Shown here: piece by piece, positions 35,747 to 45,067 of the stretch
Layout: each line of letters begins with the position of its first letter
Numbering within the stretch: position 1 is the stretch's first letter
DNA from: Aestuariibius violaceus
Lineage (GTDB): Bacteria; Pseudomonadota; Alphaproteobacteria; Rhodobacterales; Rhodobacteraceae
DNA length: 64,000 nt
Assembly (NCBI RefSeq): GCF_040779325.2
Contig: NZ_JBFONT020000010.1
Span: 45,396 to 109,395 of the forward strand
Reading direction: 5' to 3'
Made by a program: the position numbers and the translations under genes
Notes under the pieces: model-generated
The model's database searches: none
Told to the model about the DNA's origin: nothing
Seen by the model: only the letters and a program-made list of their open reading frames with translations

Positions 35747-37285
35747 TCAGGCCCGAACCGGATCCAGATCGACCGACCAAAGCTCTGCGTCGGCCACATC
35801 CATCAATCGCACGGTCATCACGCCGGTATCGGCCGCGATATCCACCTTGCCGAAGAATTGCAGCCCCTCCGACGGCGGCAGGTTCCGCTGCCCCTCGTCG
35901 GGATGCTTGCTGAACCGCACTTCAGGCCCGAACGTGTTGTCATAGTCGCTCGGCCCGAACGTACCTGCATGCAGCGGCCCCGAGACGAACTCCCAGAACG
36001 GCTCGAAATCCTGAAACTCGGCGCGGTCGGGGCTGTAGTGATGCGCGGCGGTGTAATGCACATCGGCCGTCAGCCAGACCGTGTTGCGAACGCCGCCATG
36101 CTTGATGAAGGCCAGGATCTCTGCGATGTCCTGCTCGCGACCCAGCGGCGGGCCGTCGCCGTTGGCCATGTTCTCGAACGCCTCGTCCCCGTCGCGCACC
36201 ATCATCCCCAGCGGCATGTCCGACGCGATCACCTTCCACAAGGCATCGCTGTTGGCCAGTTCCCGCTTCAACCAGTCGATCTGATCGCGCCCAAGAAATG
36301 CGGCGCCCTCTTCCTGACGATTGGCAGAGTTCGGGCCGCGATAGGTCCGCATATCCAGAAAGAACATATCCAGCAGCGGCCCGTAGGCGATCTTGCGGTA
36401 GACCCGGTAGGGCTCCTCCAGGCTGGTCCGCGTCGGCATCATCTCGTGAAATGCCCGCGCGCCACGGGCGGCCAGGACAGAGGCCGACTTCTCCGTATAC
36501 CGGTCGTCCGAGATCAGCATCTCGGTCGGATACCAATTGTTCGTCACCTCGTGGTCGTCCCACTGCGCCAGGATCGGCACTTGTGCCGAAAACGCCCGGT
36601 GGTTCGCATCCATCAGATTGTAGAGGTATTGGTGCCGGAACTCGTCCAGCGTCTCGGCCACCGTGGCCTTCTCCTCGATCATCACGTTGCGCCAGACCGA
36701 TCCGTCCTCCAGCGCCACCTCCGACTCCATCGGATTGTCCGCATAGATCGTGTCGCCCGAATGGATGAAGAAATCCGGCTGGTGCTGCTCCATCGTGGTA
36801 TAGATCGTCATCCCGCCCCGATCCTCATCGATCCCCCAGCCTTGCCCGGCGGTATCCCCCGACCAGACAAAGCTGATATCCCGCAGCGCCGTCGGTGCCG
36901 TGCGGAAGCGGCCCACAACAGGCTCCGACGCGCTGTTGGTGTCCGTCAGATCCTCCATCGTTACGCGATAAAAGATATCCTGATCTGCAGGCAGCCCGGT
37001 CAGCGCCATCTTGCCCGAATTGCTGGTCGGCCCGCCCAAAGGCAGCGCGGGCATCCGCCGCGCATTAGAGAAGCTCTCGGTCGTGGACCATTCCACGACC
37101 ATCTGCGCCTCGCGATCGGCCCGCGCCCAGATGATCGCGCCATCATGGGCGATATCGCCCGACTGCACCCCGTGGGTGATGGTAGCGCGGGACTGCGCGC
37201 GGCTGATGCTCGGCATGAAGAGCGCGCCGCCCAAGGCAGCGGACCCGGCAAGTGTCTGGCGGCGGGAGGGGCGAAGGATCGGCAT
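35747..37285 (-). CDS. phoD: PhoD-type alkaline phosphatase/phosphodiesterase
   Basis: 512 residues. Twin-arginine signal (SRRQTLAGSAALGGA) for folded export. Metal and active-site blocks: WSGDTAGQ, HSGDTIYADNP, QWDDHEVTNNW and late LTADVHYTAAHHY. PhoD enzymes use Ca2+ and Fe3+ and release phosphate from mono- and diesters in the periplasm or outside. No Pho box is obvious in the 5' region, which instead contains the two dispersed repeats. Convergent with tetR. Confidence 0.93.
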   Translation of the reverse strand: MPILRPSRRQTLAGSAALGGALFMPSISRAQSRATITHGVQSGDIAHDGAIIWARADREAQMVVEWSTTESFSNARRMPALPLGGPTSNSGKMALTGLPADQDIFYRVTMEDLTDTNSASEPVVGRFRTAPTALRDISFVWSGDTAGQGWGIDEDRGGMTIYTTMEQHQPDFFIHSGDTIYADNPMESEVALEDGSVWRNVMIEEKATVAETLDEFRHQYLYNLMDANHRAFSAQVPILAQWDDHEVTNNWYPTEMLISDDRYTEKSASVLAARGARAFHEMMPTRTSLEEPYRVYRKIAYGPLLDMFFLDMRTYRGPNSANRQEEGAAFLGRDQIDWLKRELANSDALWKVIASDMPLGMMVRDGDEAFENMANGDGPPLGREQDIAEILAFIKHGGVRNTVWLTADVHYTAAHHYSPDRAEFQDFEPFWEFVSGPLHAGTFGPSDYDNTFGPEVRFSKHPDEGQRNLPPSEGLQFFGKVDIAADTGVMTVRLMDVADAELWSVDLDPVRA

Positions 37286-37299
37286 CGTCTGACCTCGTG

Positions 37300-37327
37300 G
37301 CTGGATGAGTATTTACCCAGCATCCAG
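37300..37327. repeat. Short dispersed repeat, weak copy c
   Basis: CTGGATGAGTATTTACCCAGCATCCAG carries the GAGTATTT core of the repeats at 18194 and 43250 and is itself an imperfect inverted repeat (CTGGATG / CATCCAG). It lies just upstream of phoD. Confidence 0.4.
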
Positions 37328-37432
37328 GACGCCCGAATCCGGCACACGTCACCTCTGTGACAGCCCCGTCAAATTTCGATGACGGGCGGTCTGTCGCCGA
37401 TACGGCAGATCAACAATGGCCGCGTGATCGAC

Positions 37433-37658
37433 TAATTGTTTCCTCAAGATGTTGCGGCGCGAATCTGCGTTCGCCGCATTAACCCGGCTCATCGCCGGAA
37501 GAATGTCCGACAGAATGCCGACGTTATGCCGACGGAACGCCGACCGGCCAAATCGCCCTTAAAACCAAGGTTAACAGCCGATTCGCAGCAGACCCCGCGT
37601 TGCCCGCCCGATCCGCCCCGTTCGCGCTGCTTACATCCGGGTAAGACCTGAGGTAGCC
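37433..37658. repeat. Dispersed intergenic element, copy 2
   Basis: Collinear with 5802-6023: AATTGTTTCC (37434), TTAACCC (37479), the exact 20-mer tgtccgacagaatgccgacg (37504-37523) continuing into further 11-bp units, GTTAACAGCCGATTCGC (37570-37586), CTTACATCCG (37630). It ends at the pepF stop codon. No ORF is conserved between the copies. Confidence 0.75.
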
Positions 37659-39470
37659 TCAGCCCTCCATCGCCTCCAGCTCGTCGATGAACCCGCCGAT
37701 CATTCCCAGCCCCTTGTCCCAGAAGGCCGGGTCCGACGCGTCGAGCCCGAACGGCGCCAGAAGCTCCTTGTGGTGCTTCGACCCGCCCGCCTTGAGCATG
37801 TCGAAATACTTCTCCTGGAAGTCCGGATCCCCTTCCTCATAGGCCGCATAAAGCGCGTTCACGAGGCCGTCCCCAAAGGCGTAAGCGTAGACGTAGAAAG
37901 GAGAATGCACGAAATGCGGAATGTAGGACCAGAAGGTCTCGTAGCCCTCCATGAACTCGAAGGCCGGCCCCAGGCTCTCGCCCTGCACCGACATCCAGAT
38001 CGCGTTGATCTGGTCCGGCGTCAGCTCGCCGCCCTTGCGCGCATCGTGCAGCTTCACCTCGAAATCGTAGAACGCGATCTGGCGGATCACCGTGTTGATC
38101 ATGTCCTCGACCTTGCCCGCCAGCAGCACCTTCCGCTCCGCCTGATCCTTGGCCTGCGCCAGCAGCTTGCGGAAGGTCAGCATCTCCCCAAAAACGCTCG
38201 CGGTCTCGGCGAGCGTCAGAGGCGTCGAGGACAGGAACTCCCCCTGTCCCGCCGCCAGCCGCTGGTGCACGCCATGCCCCAGCTCGTGGGCTAAGGTCAT
38301 GACATCACGCGGTTTTCCAAGATAGTTCAGCATCACATACGGATGCACATCTGTCACCGTCGGGTGCGCGAACGCCCCCGGCGCCTTGCCCGGCGTCACG
38401 CCCGCATCGATCCACCCATCGGTGAAGAACGGCTGCGCCAGATCGGCCATCCGCGGATCGAATCCCGCATAGGCGTCCAGCACCGTCTCCCGCGCCTCAT
38501 CCCAGTGGATCTTGCGGTCCGCTTCCATCGGCAGCGGCGCGTTGCGGTCCCAGACCTGCAAGATATCCAGATCCAGCCACTTCGCCTTCAGCTGATAATA
38601 CCGGTGCGACAGCCGCGGATAGGCGGCGACCACCGCGTTCCGCAACGCCTCGACCACCTCGGGCTCCACCTGGTTCGACAGGTGCCGGTAGGTCTGCGGT
38701 GTCGGAAAGCCACGCCAGCGGTCTTGGATTTCTCCCATCTTCGTCAGGGTGTTATGGATCCGCGCCGTCAGCTGGACGTTCTCTCCCAGCACCCGCGCGA
38801 TCTCCCGCGCCGCTGCCTCGCGCACCGCCCGGTCCTTCTCGGTCAGCAGCGTCGTCGCCGCCTCGATCCCCAGCTCGTCCCCGTTCACGGTAAAGACCAG
38901 AGCCGCCATCGTCTCATCAAACAGCTTGTTCCAGGCAGAGCCCGTGACCGGCGAATTGTCATGCTCATACCGTTCCAGCTCATCCGACAACTGGTAGGGC
39001 TTCATCGCACGCAGCTTGTCGAACACCGGCTTGTACCGCGCCAGCCCCTCGCTCGCCGCGAACAGCCCCGCGATATGATCATCCTCCAGCCGGTTCAGCT
39101 CCAGCGACCAGAAGACCAGCGGCGCCGTGTAATCGGTGATCTTCTCCTGGCAATCCGAGAAAAATTTCGCCCGCTCAGGATCGGTCGTCTTCTGGTAATA
39201 GCGCAGCCCCGCAAACGACATGATCCGCCCTGCGATCATGTCGATCTTCTCGTTCCGCTCCACGGCTTCGAGCATCCCGGCCCCGTCGAGCGTCTCCAGC
39301 TTGCCTTCGTAGTCAGCAGCAAAGTCCTTGCAGGCGCCCTCCAGCCAATCCAGATCGCGCTTCACCTCCGGCGCGTCGGGGGCGGGGTAAAGATGCGTCA
39401 GATCCCACACGGGCAGGTCCCCGAACGGGCTGTTACCGGTGGTCGCGTTGGCGTCGAAAACACGGGTCAT
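37659..39470 (-). CDS. pepF: Oligoendopeptidase F (M3 family metallopeptidase)
   Basis: 603 residues from ATG 39470, preceded by AAGGAG at proper distance. Zinc site HELGHGVHQ with the downstream Glu in LAETASVFGE; the M3 active-site helix and the surrounding LGKPRDVMTLA block are intact. PepF degrades peptides of about 7-17 residues in the cytoplasm. Monocistronic; the dispersed element follows its stop. Confidence 0.95.
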   Translation of the reverse strand: MTRVFDANATTGNSPFGDLPVWDLTHLYPAPDAPEVKRDLDWLEGACKDFAADYEGKLETLDGAGMLEAVERNEKIDMIAGRIMSFAGLRYYQKTTDPERAKFFSDCQEKITDYTAPLVFWSLELNRLEDDHIAGLFAASEGLARYKPVFDKLRAMKPYQLSDELERYEHDNSPVTGSAWNKLFDETMAALVFTVNGDELGIEAATTLLTEKDRAVREAAAREIARVLGENVQLTARIHNTLTKMGEIQDRWRGFPTPQTYRHLSNQVEPEVVEALRNAVVAAYPRLSHRYYQLKAKWLDLDILQVWDRNAPLPMEADRKIHWDEARETVLDAYAGFDPRMADLAQPFFTDGWIDAGVTPGKAPGAFAHPTVTDVHPYVMLNYLGKPRDVMTLAHELGHGVHQRLAAGQGEFLSSTPLTLAETASVFGEMLTFRKLLAQAKDQAERKVLLAGKVEDMINTVIRQIAFYDFEVKLHDARKGGELTPDQINAIWMSVQGESLGPAFEFMEGYETFWSYIPHFVHSPFYVYAYAFGDGLVNALYAAYEEGDPDFQEKYFDMLKAGGSKHHKELLAPFGLDASDPAFWDKGLGMIGGFIDELEAMEG

Positions 39471-39559
39471 GGGCAGATCTCCTTCACGCCCCTGACTACG
39501 GCAGCGCACGGAGAAGGAAAACCGGACAACGAGGCGCTCCGGGCAAAAAAAGTGCGCGC

Positions 39560-39710
39560 AACGCCTTCTTTAAACGCACCATTCATCCCCGGTTAAGCAG
39601 GGCACAGCTAAAGATACTTTCGTGCGCTGCAATTCCGATAGCAGTCCGGTGTAGCGGAGTACGAGTGACAGAGAGACGGACCGCCCAACCACGGTTCGTC
39701 TCTCTTTTTT
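39560..39710 (+). ncRNA. Candidate small RNA ending at the 39.7-kb terminator
   Basis: The terminator must serve a plus-strand transcript, and 39510-39669 contains no convincing protein gene. A GTG with GGAG before it (39665) opens 26 codons that run through the terminator itself, which argues against coding. The 5' end cannot be placed; no clear -35/-10 pair is visible. Two copies of ACCTT(C/T)TGTTAAG follow (39710 and 39734). Confidence 0.4.
39670..39710 (+). terminator. Strong plus-strand terminator without an upstream gene
   Basis: AGAGAGACGGACC (39670-39682) pairs with GGTTCGTCTCTCT (39693-39705), 13 bp with one G-T wobble, loop of 10, followed by TTTTTT (39705-39710). All neighbouring genes are on the minus strand, and the reverse orientation has no T-run. 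Confidence 0.85.
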
Positions 39711-39731
39711 ACCTTCTGTTAAGATCTCCCT

Positions 39732-40565
39732 TTACCTTTTGTTAAGGCCGTAGAGCGCCTCCGGGGCCGTCACAAGGATCGTCCGCCGCGCGGCCTCGGA
39801 TGGGACGGCGTCGTAGAACGCATCGAAGAGGCGGGCCGCCTCCGGCTTTCCAGCGTTGCCCAGCATCAGATGCGGCCAGTCCGAGCCCCAGAGGCAGCGC
39901 TCCGGCGCGGCCTCCGCGAGGGCTGACACGAGCGGGATGACATCATCGTAAGGCGCTGACGAAAAACGATAGACGGCGCTCAGCTTTACATAGGCGTGGC
40001 CGTCGCTAATCAGCCGCAGCAACGTCTGAAACCCCGGCTCCTCCACCCCGCGCGCCACATCTGGCCAACCCAAGTGATCGATCACCACGGGCACCGGCAT
40101 CGCCTGGATGTCCTCTGCGATCTCCGCCAGATGCTCATGGGTATGGAGCAGCATCTCCACATGCAATCCCCGCTCTGCCAAAGCGGGCGCCAGCCGCCGC
40201 GCTGCCGGCCACGACAGCAGCGACCCGTGCACGAGGTTCAGCCGCACGCCTCTCAGCCGCCATTCCACGAACCGGTCGAGCACCTCCTCGTCCACGTCAT
40301 CCGACACCAGCCCGATCCCGGCAAAGCTCGGCCCCAACTGCCGCAACGCCTCCACCGTCACCGAATTGTCCGTCCCGTAGAGGATCGAGTGCACCAGCAC
40401 CCCGCGCGAAAATCCAAGCCTTTCCAGATGCTTGCGATAGGCCGTCAGTGCCTCTCCCAGATCCCAGTCCGGCGGCCGCTCCACCGCGGAAGGCGCCAGC
40501 GCAAAGTCCGTCGCCACCATATGCGCATGGGCATCGACAGCTCGCAAAGGCACCACCCCGCTCAA
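39732..40565 (-). CDS. Amidohydrolase-2 family metal-dependent hydrolase
   Basis: 277 residues, TIM-barrel amidohydrolase of the ACMSD/LigI superfamily. DAHAHMVATDF supplies the HxH near residue 12, VIDHLGWP a barrel His, and LWGSDWPHLML the late Asp with the typical GSDWPH signature. Likely hydrolyses a lactone or decarboxylates an aromatic breakdown product; substrate unknown. The minus-strand stop lies just past the sRNA terminator, and the ligase gene is 36 bp upstream. Confidence 0.85.
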   Translation of the reverse strand: MSGVVPLRAVDAHAHMVATDFALAPSAVERPPDWDLGEALTAYRKHLERLGFSRGVLVHSILYGTDNSVTVEALRQLGPSFAGIGLVSDDVDEEVLDRFVEWRLRGVRLNLVHGSLLSWPAARRLAPALAERGLHVEMLLHTHEHLAEIAEDIQAMPVPVVIDHLGWPDVARGVEEPGFQTLLRLISDGHAYVKLSAVYRFSSAPYDDVIPLVSALAEAAPERCLWGSDWPHLMLGNAGKPEAARLFDAFYDAVPSEAARRTILVTAPEALYGLNKR

Positions 40566-40601
40566 GCGAGCAGAGCCGGAAGGCTCGCCCGAGCGCCCCG
40601 C

Positions 40602-42191
40602 CTACCCATAGACCGCCAGCATCTCTTGCAGATCCCCAAGCGTATTCGCCTCCTCGATCTTCTTATCATGCCGCCACCGCGCCATCCGGGGAAAACGCAG
40701 CGCCAGCCCCGACTTGTGCCGCGTGCTCGCCTGGATCCCCTCGAAGGCGATCTCGAACACATGCTCCGGCGTCACCTGCCGCACCGGCCCGAACCGCTGC
40801 AATGTATTGCGCCGCACCCATTGCGTGATCTTCCGGAATTCCTCATCGGTCAGCCCGGAATAAGCCTTTGTAAACGGGACCAGATCCGTCTCATCCCAGA
40901 CCGCGAAGGTAAAATCCGTGAACAGGTTCGCCCGCCGTCCAGAACCCTGCTGCGCATAGATCATCACCGCATCCACGGTCAGCGGATCGACCTTCCACTT
41001 CCACCAATCCCCCTTCTTCCGCCCCGAGAGATAGGGCGACGCCCCCCGCTTCAGCATCAGCCCCTCGGCCCCGATATCGCGCGAGCCTTCCCGGATCCCC
41101 GCCAACTCCTCCCAGCTGCCGAAAGCCACCCCCTCCGACAACCGCATCGGCGCATCCTCCGGCAATCCACGCACCAGATCCTTCAGCAAATCCCGCCGCT
41201 TATCGAACGCCTCCGCCCGAATATCCCGGCCCTCCCATTCCAGCAGATCGTAGGCCTTCAGGATGACCGGCGCCTCCGCCAGCAGCTTCTTCGGCACCGT
41301 CTTGCGCCCGATCCGCTTTTGCAATGCGTTGAACGACATCGGCGCATTGCCCGCCCAGGCCAGCACCTCGCCATCGATCACCGTCCCCTCGGGCACGAAA
41401 TCCCTGAGCCGCGCCAGCTCCGGAAACCGGTCGGTCATCAGCTCCTCGCCCCGCGACCACAGGTGATGCTCTCCGCCGCGCAGGATCAGCTGCCCGCGGA
41501 TCCCGTCCCACTTGTGCTCCGCCCGCCACTCCTCTGCCGGTCCCAAATCCTCAACGTCGTCAAGCTGATAGGCCAGATAGAACGGATAGGGTTTCGACAG
41601 ATCCGCCGTCGGGTCGTCGGCCAGAACAAGGCTCTCGAACGTCACCGCGTCCGGGCTCCAGTCCCCCATCAGCTTGTGCGTCACCTCCGCCTCGTCCTGC
41701 TCCGTCGCCCGCGCCAGCGCCCGCGTCACCAGTTTGGCCGACACGCCGATCCGAAAGCCCCCGGTGATGAGCTTGTTGAACAGAAACCGCTCCACCGTCG
41801 CCAGCCGGTCCCAGGCCTCGAGTACCCCCTCCTTCTTCCCCACCTCGTCCCGCGTCCCGAGCGCCCGCACATAGTCAATCCAGTAGGATAAAGGCCGGTC
41901 CTCCTCCCGCGACGCCTCCGGCAGGACCAATGCGATCGTCTCAGCCAGATCCCCCACGATCGGATAGGCTTCCTCGAACAGCCACAACGGAATCCCCGCC
42001 CGCTCCGCCGCCCATTGCCTCAACAGCGTCGTATTGACCGACCGCCGCGGCCGCCGATGGGTGAAGAGCGCCACGGTCCACAGCTTGTCCGCATCTGGCG
42101 CCTCCCGGAAATACGCGGTCAGCGCCTCTACCTTCCGCGTCGTCTTCGTCGTCTGGTCGACGGCGGTGAAAAGCTGCGCGAAGCGTCTCAC
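40602..42191 (-). CDS. ATP-dependent DNA ligase of the Lhr-Core repair group
   Basis: 529 residues from GTG 42191. Adenylation motif EHKWDGIRGQ with nucleophile Lys227, followed by DGEVLAW, EGLMLKRGASPYLSGRKKGDWWKWK and a C-terminal OB fold. The N-terminal about 200 residues are the ligase DNA-binding domain. The start overlaps the stop of the exonuclease gene by 4 bp (GTGA). In the Lhr-Core group this ligase acts with an Lhr helicase, an exonuclease and a metallophosphoesterase in DNA repair; only ligase and exonuclease are here. Confidence 0.93.
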   Translation of the reverse strand: MRRFAQLFTAVDQTTKTTRKVEALTAYFREAPDADKLWTVALFTHRRPRRSVNTTLLRQWAAERAGIPLWLFEEAYPIVGDLAETIALVLPEASREEDRPLSYWIDYVRALGTRDEVGKKEGVLEAWDRLATVERFLFNKLITGGFRIGVSAKLVTRALARATEQDEAEVTHKLMGDWSPDAVTFESLVLADDPTADLSKPYPFYLAYQLDDVEDLGPAEEWRAEHKWDGIRGQLILRGGEHHLWSRGEELMTDRFPELARLRDFVPEGTVIDGEVLAWAGNAPMSFNALQKRIGRKTVPKKLLAEAPVILKAYDLLEWEGRDIRAEAFDKRRDLLKDLVRGLPEDAPMRLSEGVAFGSWEELAGIREGSRDIGAEGLMLKRGASPYLSGRKKGDWWKWKVDPLTVDAVMIYAQQGSGRRANLFTDFTFAVWDETDLVPFTKAYSGLTDEEFRKITQWVRRNTLQRFGPVRQVTPEHVFEIAFEGIQASTRHKSGLALRFPRMARWRHDKKIEEANTLGDLQEMLAVYG

Positions 42192-43207
42192 TCCACCACC
42201 TCGCCGCTATCGGCATCCGCCTCGCCCTCATACTCCGTCTCGACGATCTGCGCGTCGTATCCCTGATCCTCCAGCCAGCGCCGAAAGATCGAGGTATACC
42301 CGTGCGTTACAAAGATCCGCTCCGCCCCCGTCGCCCCGATCGCCTCGTTCAGCCCGGTCCAGTCCGCATGGTCCGAGATCACGAAGCCCCGATCCGCCGC
42401 CCGCCGCCGCCGTACCCCGCGCAACGCCATCCAGCCCGAGGCAAACGCCGTCGAGGCCTGCCCGAACCGCCGCGCCCAGGGCGTCGCCAGCCCTGATGGT
42501 GTCGACAGAACCAGCGCCCCCGGATAAGCCTTCACATCCAGATCCGGCGTGACCCGCACGGTCTCGGGCAACGCGATCCCCTGCGCCCTGAGCACCTCGT
42601 TCGTGTTCTCGACCGCCCCGTGGGTCAGGATCGGCCCGATCGAGGCATCGACCAGCGACAAGAGCCGCTGCGCTTTGCCTAGCGCATAGGCCCCGAGAAG
42701 CGAAAACCGCCCCTCCGCCGCATTCGCCGCCCACCAGCCATTCACCTGCTCCCGCAGAACCTTTTGATCGGTCCACTTGAAGACCGGCAGCCCGAAGGTG
42801 CATTCCGTGATGAAAGCGTGGCACCGCACGGGTTCGAACGGCTCTGACAGCCCGTCGGCGACGGTCTTGTAGTCACCCGACACGACCCAGACCTCTCCAT
42901 CCCGCTCGACCCGGATCTGCGCCGATCCGGGCACATGGCCAGCCGGATGAAAGGACACGTCGACCTCCCCGATCCGCTGCACCTCGCCATAGCGTACCGT
43001 GTCCAGCAGGATCTCCCCCAACCGGTGCCGCATCACCGGCGCCGCGGCTTCCGTCGCGAGGTAGGACTGCATCCCATCCCGCGCATGATCCGCATGCCCA
43101 TGGGTGATCAGCGCCCGCTCCACCGGCCGCCAGGGATCGACATAAAAGTCACCACCCGGGCAATAAATCCCCTTGTCTGTAAAGGTCAGAACCGGATCAC
43201 GCGCCAT
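42188..43207 (-). CDS. Ligase-associated DNA exonuclease (MBL/beta-CASP type)
   Basis: 339 residues from ATG 43207; upstream in-frame Met codons exist but MARDPVLTFTDKGIYCP is the usual family start. HxHxDH in ITHGHADHARDG (36-41), then FHPAGHVPGS, SGDYK and a late ISDHADW. Member of the mRNA 3'-end processing/SNM1-like nuclease clade that accompanies bacterial ATP-dependent ligases. Translation is coupled to the ligase by the 4-bp overlap. Confidence 0.92.
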   Translation of the reverse strand: MARDPVLTFTDKGIYCPGGDFYVDPWRPVERALITHGHADHARDGMQSYLATEAAAPVMRHRLGEILLDTVRYGEVQRIGEVDVSFHPAGHVPGSAQIRVERDGEVWVVSGDYKTVADGLSEPFEPVRCHAFITECTFGLPVFKWTDQKVLREQVNGWWAANAAEGRFSLLGAYALGKAQRLLSLVDASIGPILTHGAVENTNEVLRAQGIALPETVRVTPDLDVKAYPGALVLSTPSGLATPWARRFGQASTAFASGWMALRGVRRRRAADRGFVISDHADWTGLNEAIGATGAERIFVTHGYTSIFRRWLEDQGYDAQIVETEYEGEADADSGEVVE

Positions 43208-43249
43208 GCGCCAGAGGATAGCCCACTGATCTTGAAGGAAAACCCGTTC

Positions 43250-43285
43250 CTTCATCTGGCCAAAAATACTCATCTGCCCTCGGGG
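43250..43285 (-). repeat. Short dispersed repeat, copy b
   Basis: On the minus strand GAGGGCAGATGAGTATTT then TTGGCCAGATGAAG, matching copy a at 18194 in the core GTATTT(A/T)TGGC(A/C)AGATGA. It lies upstream of the exonuclease start. Confidence 0.55.
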
Positions 43286-43418
43286 TCTGCGACGGACAGG
43301 CCGGAAAGTCCCGTCCGCCCGCCGCCTGCGTCGAAGAAAGATCTGCCGCGGAACGCGGCGCGATTTGGTTGCGTCCCGCGGCACCAGCCTCGAGACTGCG
43401 CAGAAAAGGGAGGGCGCC

Positions 43419-44183
43419 ATGGGCGACAGAATATCCGGCTTCCGGCAAAAGCTCCGCCAGGGCGACCGCCTGACCGGCACTTTCGTTAAAACCCCGGCTC
43501 ATGAAATCGTCGAGGTCCTGGCCCGCACCGGGCTCGACTTCCTCTGCCTCGACGCAGAACACGCCCCGTTCGACCGCGCCCGCCTCGACGCTTGTCTCGC
43601 TGTGTCCTGCGCCCTCGACATGCCGACCCTCGTCCGTATTCCGGAAAGCAGCCCATCCCGCATCCTCACGACGCTCGATGCAGGCGCGACCGGCATCGTC
43701 GTTCCGCATGTGGATAGTGCCGCAAAGGCGCAGGCTATAGCGAAGGCCGCCCGTTTCGGGGCAGGGGGGCGTGGCTTTGCCGGCTCGACGCGTTGGGCAG
43801 GTTTCGCAACCCGATCGATGAGCGAAGTCCTCAAACAGACAGAAGAAACGGCTGTCATCGCCCAGATCGAAGAACCAGCCGGGGTCGACGCGGCCAGCGC
43901 CATCGCTGCGACGGATGGGGTCGACGCTCTCTTCATCGGGCCTGCCGATCTGTCCGTCGCCTATGGGCACGAGACTCTCGACAACCCCGATCTCGACGCT
44001 GCGTTTGGAACGGTCAGAACGGTTTGCCGAGAGCAAAACAAGGGGTTTATGACCTGGGTCCCGTCGGCCGGCGCCGCGGCTGCGTGGCGCAAGCACGGCC
44101 TCACCGCTTTCGTTGTCGGGTCAGAACATGCGTGGATCGCCGCCGGAGCCCGGGGCGCGGCGCAGGACGTATGGGCGGATTAG
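43419..44183 (+). CDS. HpcH/HpaI-family class II aldolase
   Basis: 254 residues from ATG 43419 (GGGAGG upstream). TIM barrel with LDAEHAPFD, the metal-binding Glu in IAQIEEPAGV and Asp in IGPADLSVAYG, and the family block GATGIVVPHVDSAAKA. Cleaves or forms 2-keto-3-deoxy or 4-hydroxy-2-oxo acids with a divalent metal; the exact substrate is unknown. Stands alone between the exonuclease (divergent) and the peptidase gene. Confidence 0.9.
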   Translation: MGDRISGFRQKLRQGDRLTGTFVKTPAHEIVEVLARTGLDFLCLDAEHAPFDRARLDACLAVSCALDMPTLVRIPESSPSRILTTLDAGATGIVVPHVDSAAKAQAIAKAARFGAGGRGFAGSTRWAGFATRSMSEVLKQTEETAVIAQIEEPAGVDAASAIAATDGVDALFIGPADLSVAYGHETLDNPDLDAAFGTVRTVCREQNKGFMTWVPSAGAAAAWRKHGLTAFVVGSEHAWIAAGARGAAQDVWAD

Positions 44184-44323
44184 AAGAGACTCCAACGTTT
44201 GACGGCCTCCTATCTGTATAATCCCCGTCTCAAACCCGCCTAAGGCGAGCGAGCCATCGCCGATGCGAGTTTTGCTTGTTTCTCGGCTTCCTATATCAAT
44301 CTCATTCGTACGGAGATAACGAC

Positions 44324-45067
44324 ATGATCACTGTCCGTTTTAGCCCCGGCACCTCTCCTGGCAGGCGAGAGGTCTTTCAAAGAGCCGCCGAGCGTTGGGA
44401 TGGCGTCTTGGAGACCGGATTCTCCCCGATTGAGGTCGATGGCGAGACACTGGAGGGTCTTCTGATTGACGCCGCGATTGAGCCTATTGATGGTCCCGAA
44501 GGTACACTTGGCCAGGCGGGCCCGACTCACCTGATGCCAGGCTCCGAGCTTCCGGTAAAAGGGATCATGCAGTTCGACGATGCCGATATCGCCCGGCTTG
44601 AGGCCGAAGGAAGCTTCGAGGATGTGATCCTGCACGAGATGGCCCATGTGCTTGGGTTCGGCACGCTCTGGGCTCGGCAGGGATTGATCGAAGGATCCGG
44701 CACCATGGACCCTCGTTTCACCGGACCGCTTGCGACGGCGGAGTACACTGCCCTGATCCCGACAGGAGCGGAGCCGGTGCCGATCGCCAATACCGGTGGT
44801 GCAGGAACACGCGAGGGTCACTGGCGGGAGCTGATATTCGGTGATGAGTTGCTGACGGGGTTCCTGTCAGGGCAGGCACGTCCATTAAGCCGACTCTCCG
44901 TCGCCTCCTTCGCGGATCTCGGCTACGAGGTCGATCTGGTGGCCGCCGATTCCTACGAACTGCCCAGCTTCCAGGACCTCGCGCTCATGGGGATCACCGA
45001 AGCCGTCCGGATCTGCGCCCTCTGCAAGGTCAGCCGGCCGATACCGATCGTTGTGGGGCAGCGTTGA
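44324..45067 (+). CDS. Leishmanolysin-like (M8-type) metallopeptidase
   Basis: 247 residues from ATG 44324 (GGAG 8 bases upstream). Zinc site HEMAHVLGFGTLW (His104, Glu105, His108) and a third His166 in REGHWRE, in M8 spacing. The block LSRLSVASFADLGYEVDL follows bacterial leishmanolysin-like proteins, but the Met of the metzincin Met-turn is not evident. No signal peptide, and no RTX repeats for type I secretion, so location is unclear. Overlaps the convergent lipB by 38 bp. Confidence 0.8.
   Translation: MITVRFSPGTSPGRREVFQRAAERWDGVLETGFSPIEVDGETLEGLLIDAAIEPIDGPEGTLGQAGPTHLMPGSELPVKGIMQFDDADIARLEAEGSFEDVILHEMAHVLGFGTLWARQGLIEGSGTMDPRFTGPLATAEYTALIPTGAEPVPIANTGGAGTREGHWRELIFGDELLTGFLSGQARPLSRLSVASFADLGYEVDLVAADSYELPSFQDLALMGITEAVRICALCKVSRPIPIVVGQR

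Noticed and set aside
39665..39745. 26-codon GTG ORF with GGAG before it
   Set aside because: It reads through the terminator hairpin and T-run; more likely part of a non-coding transcript.
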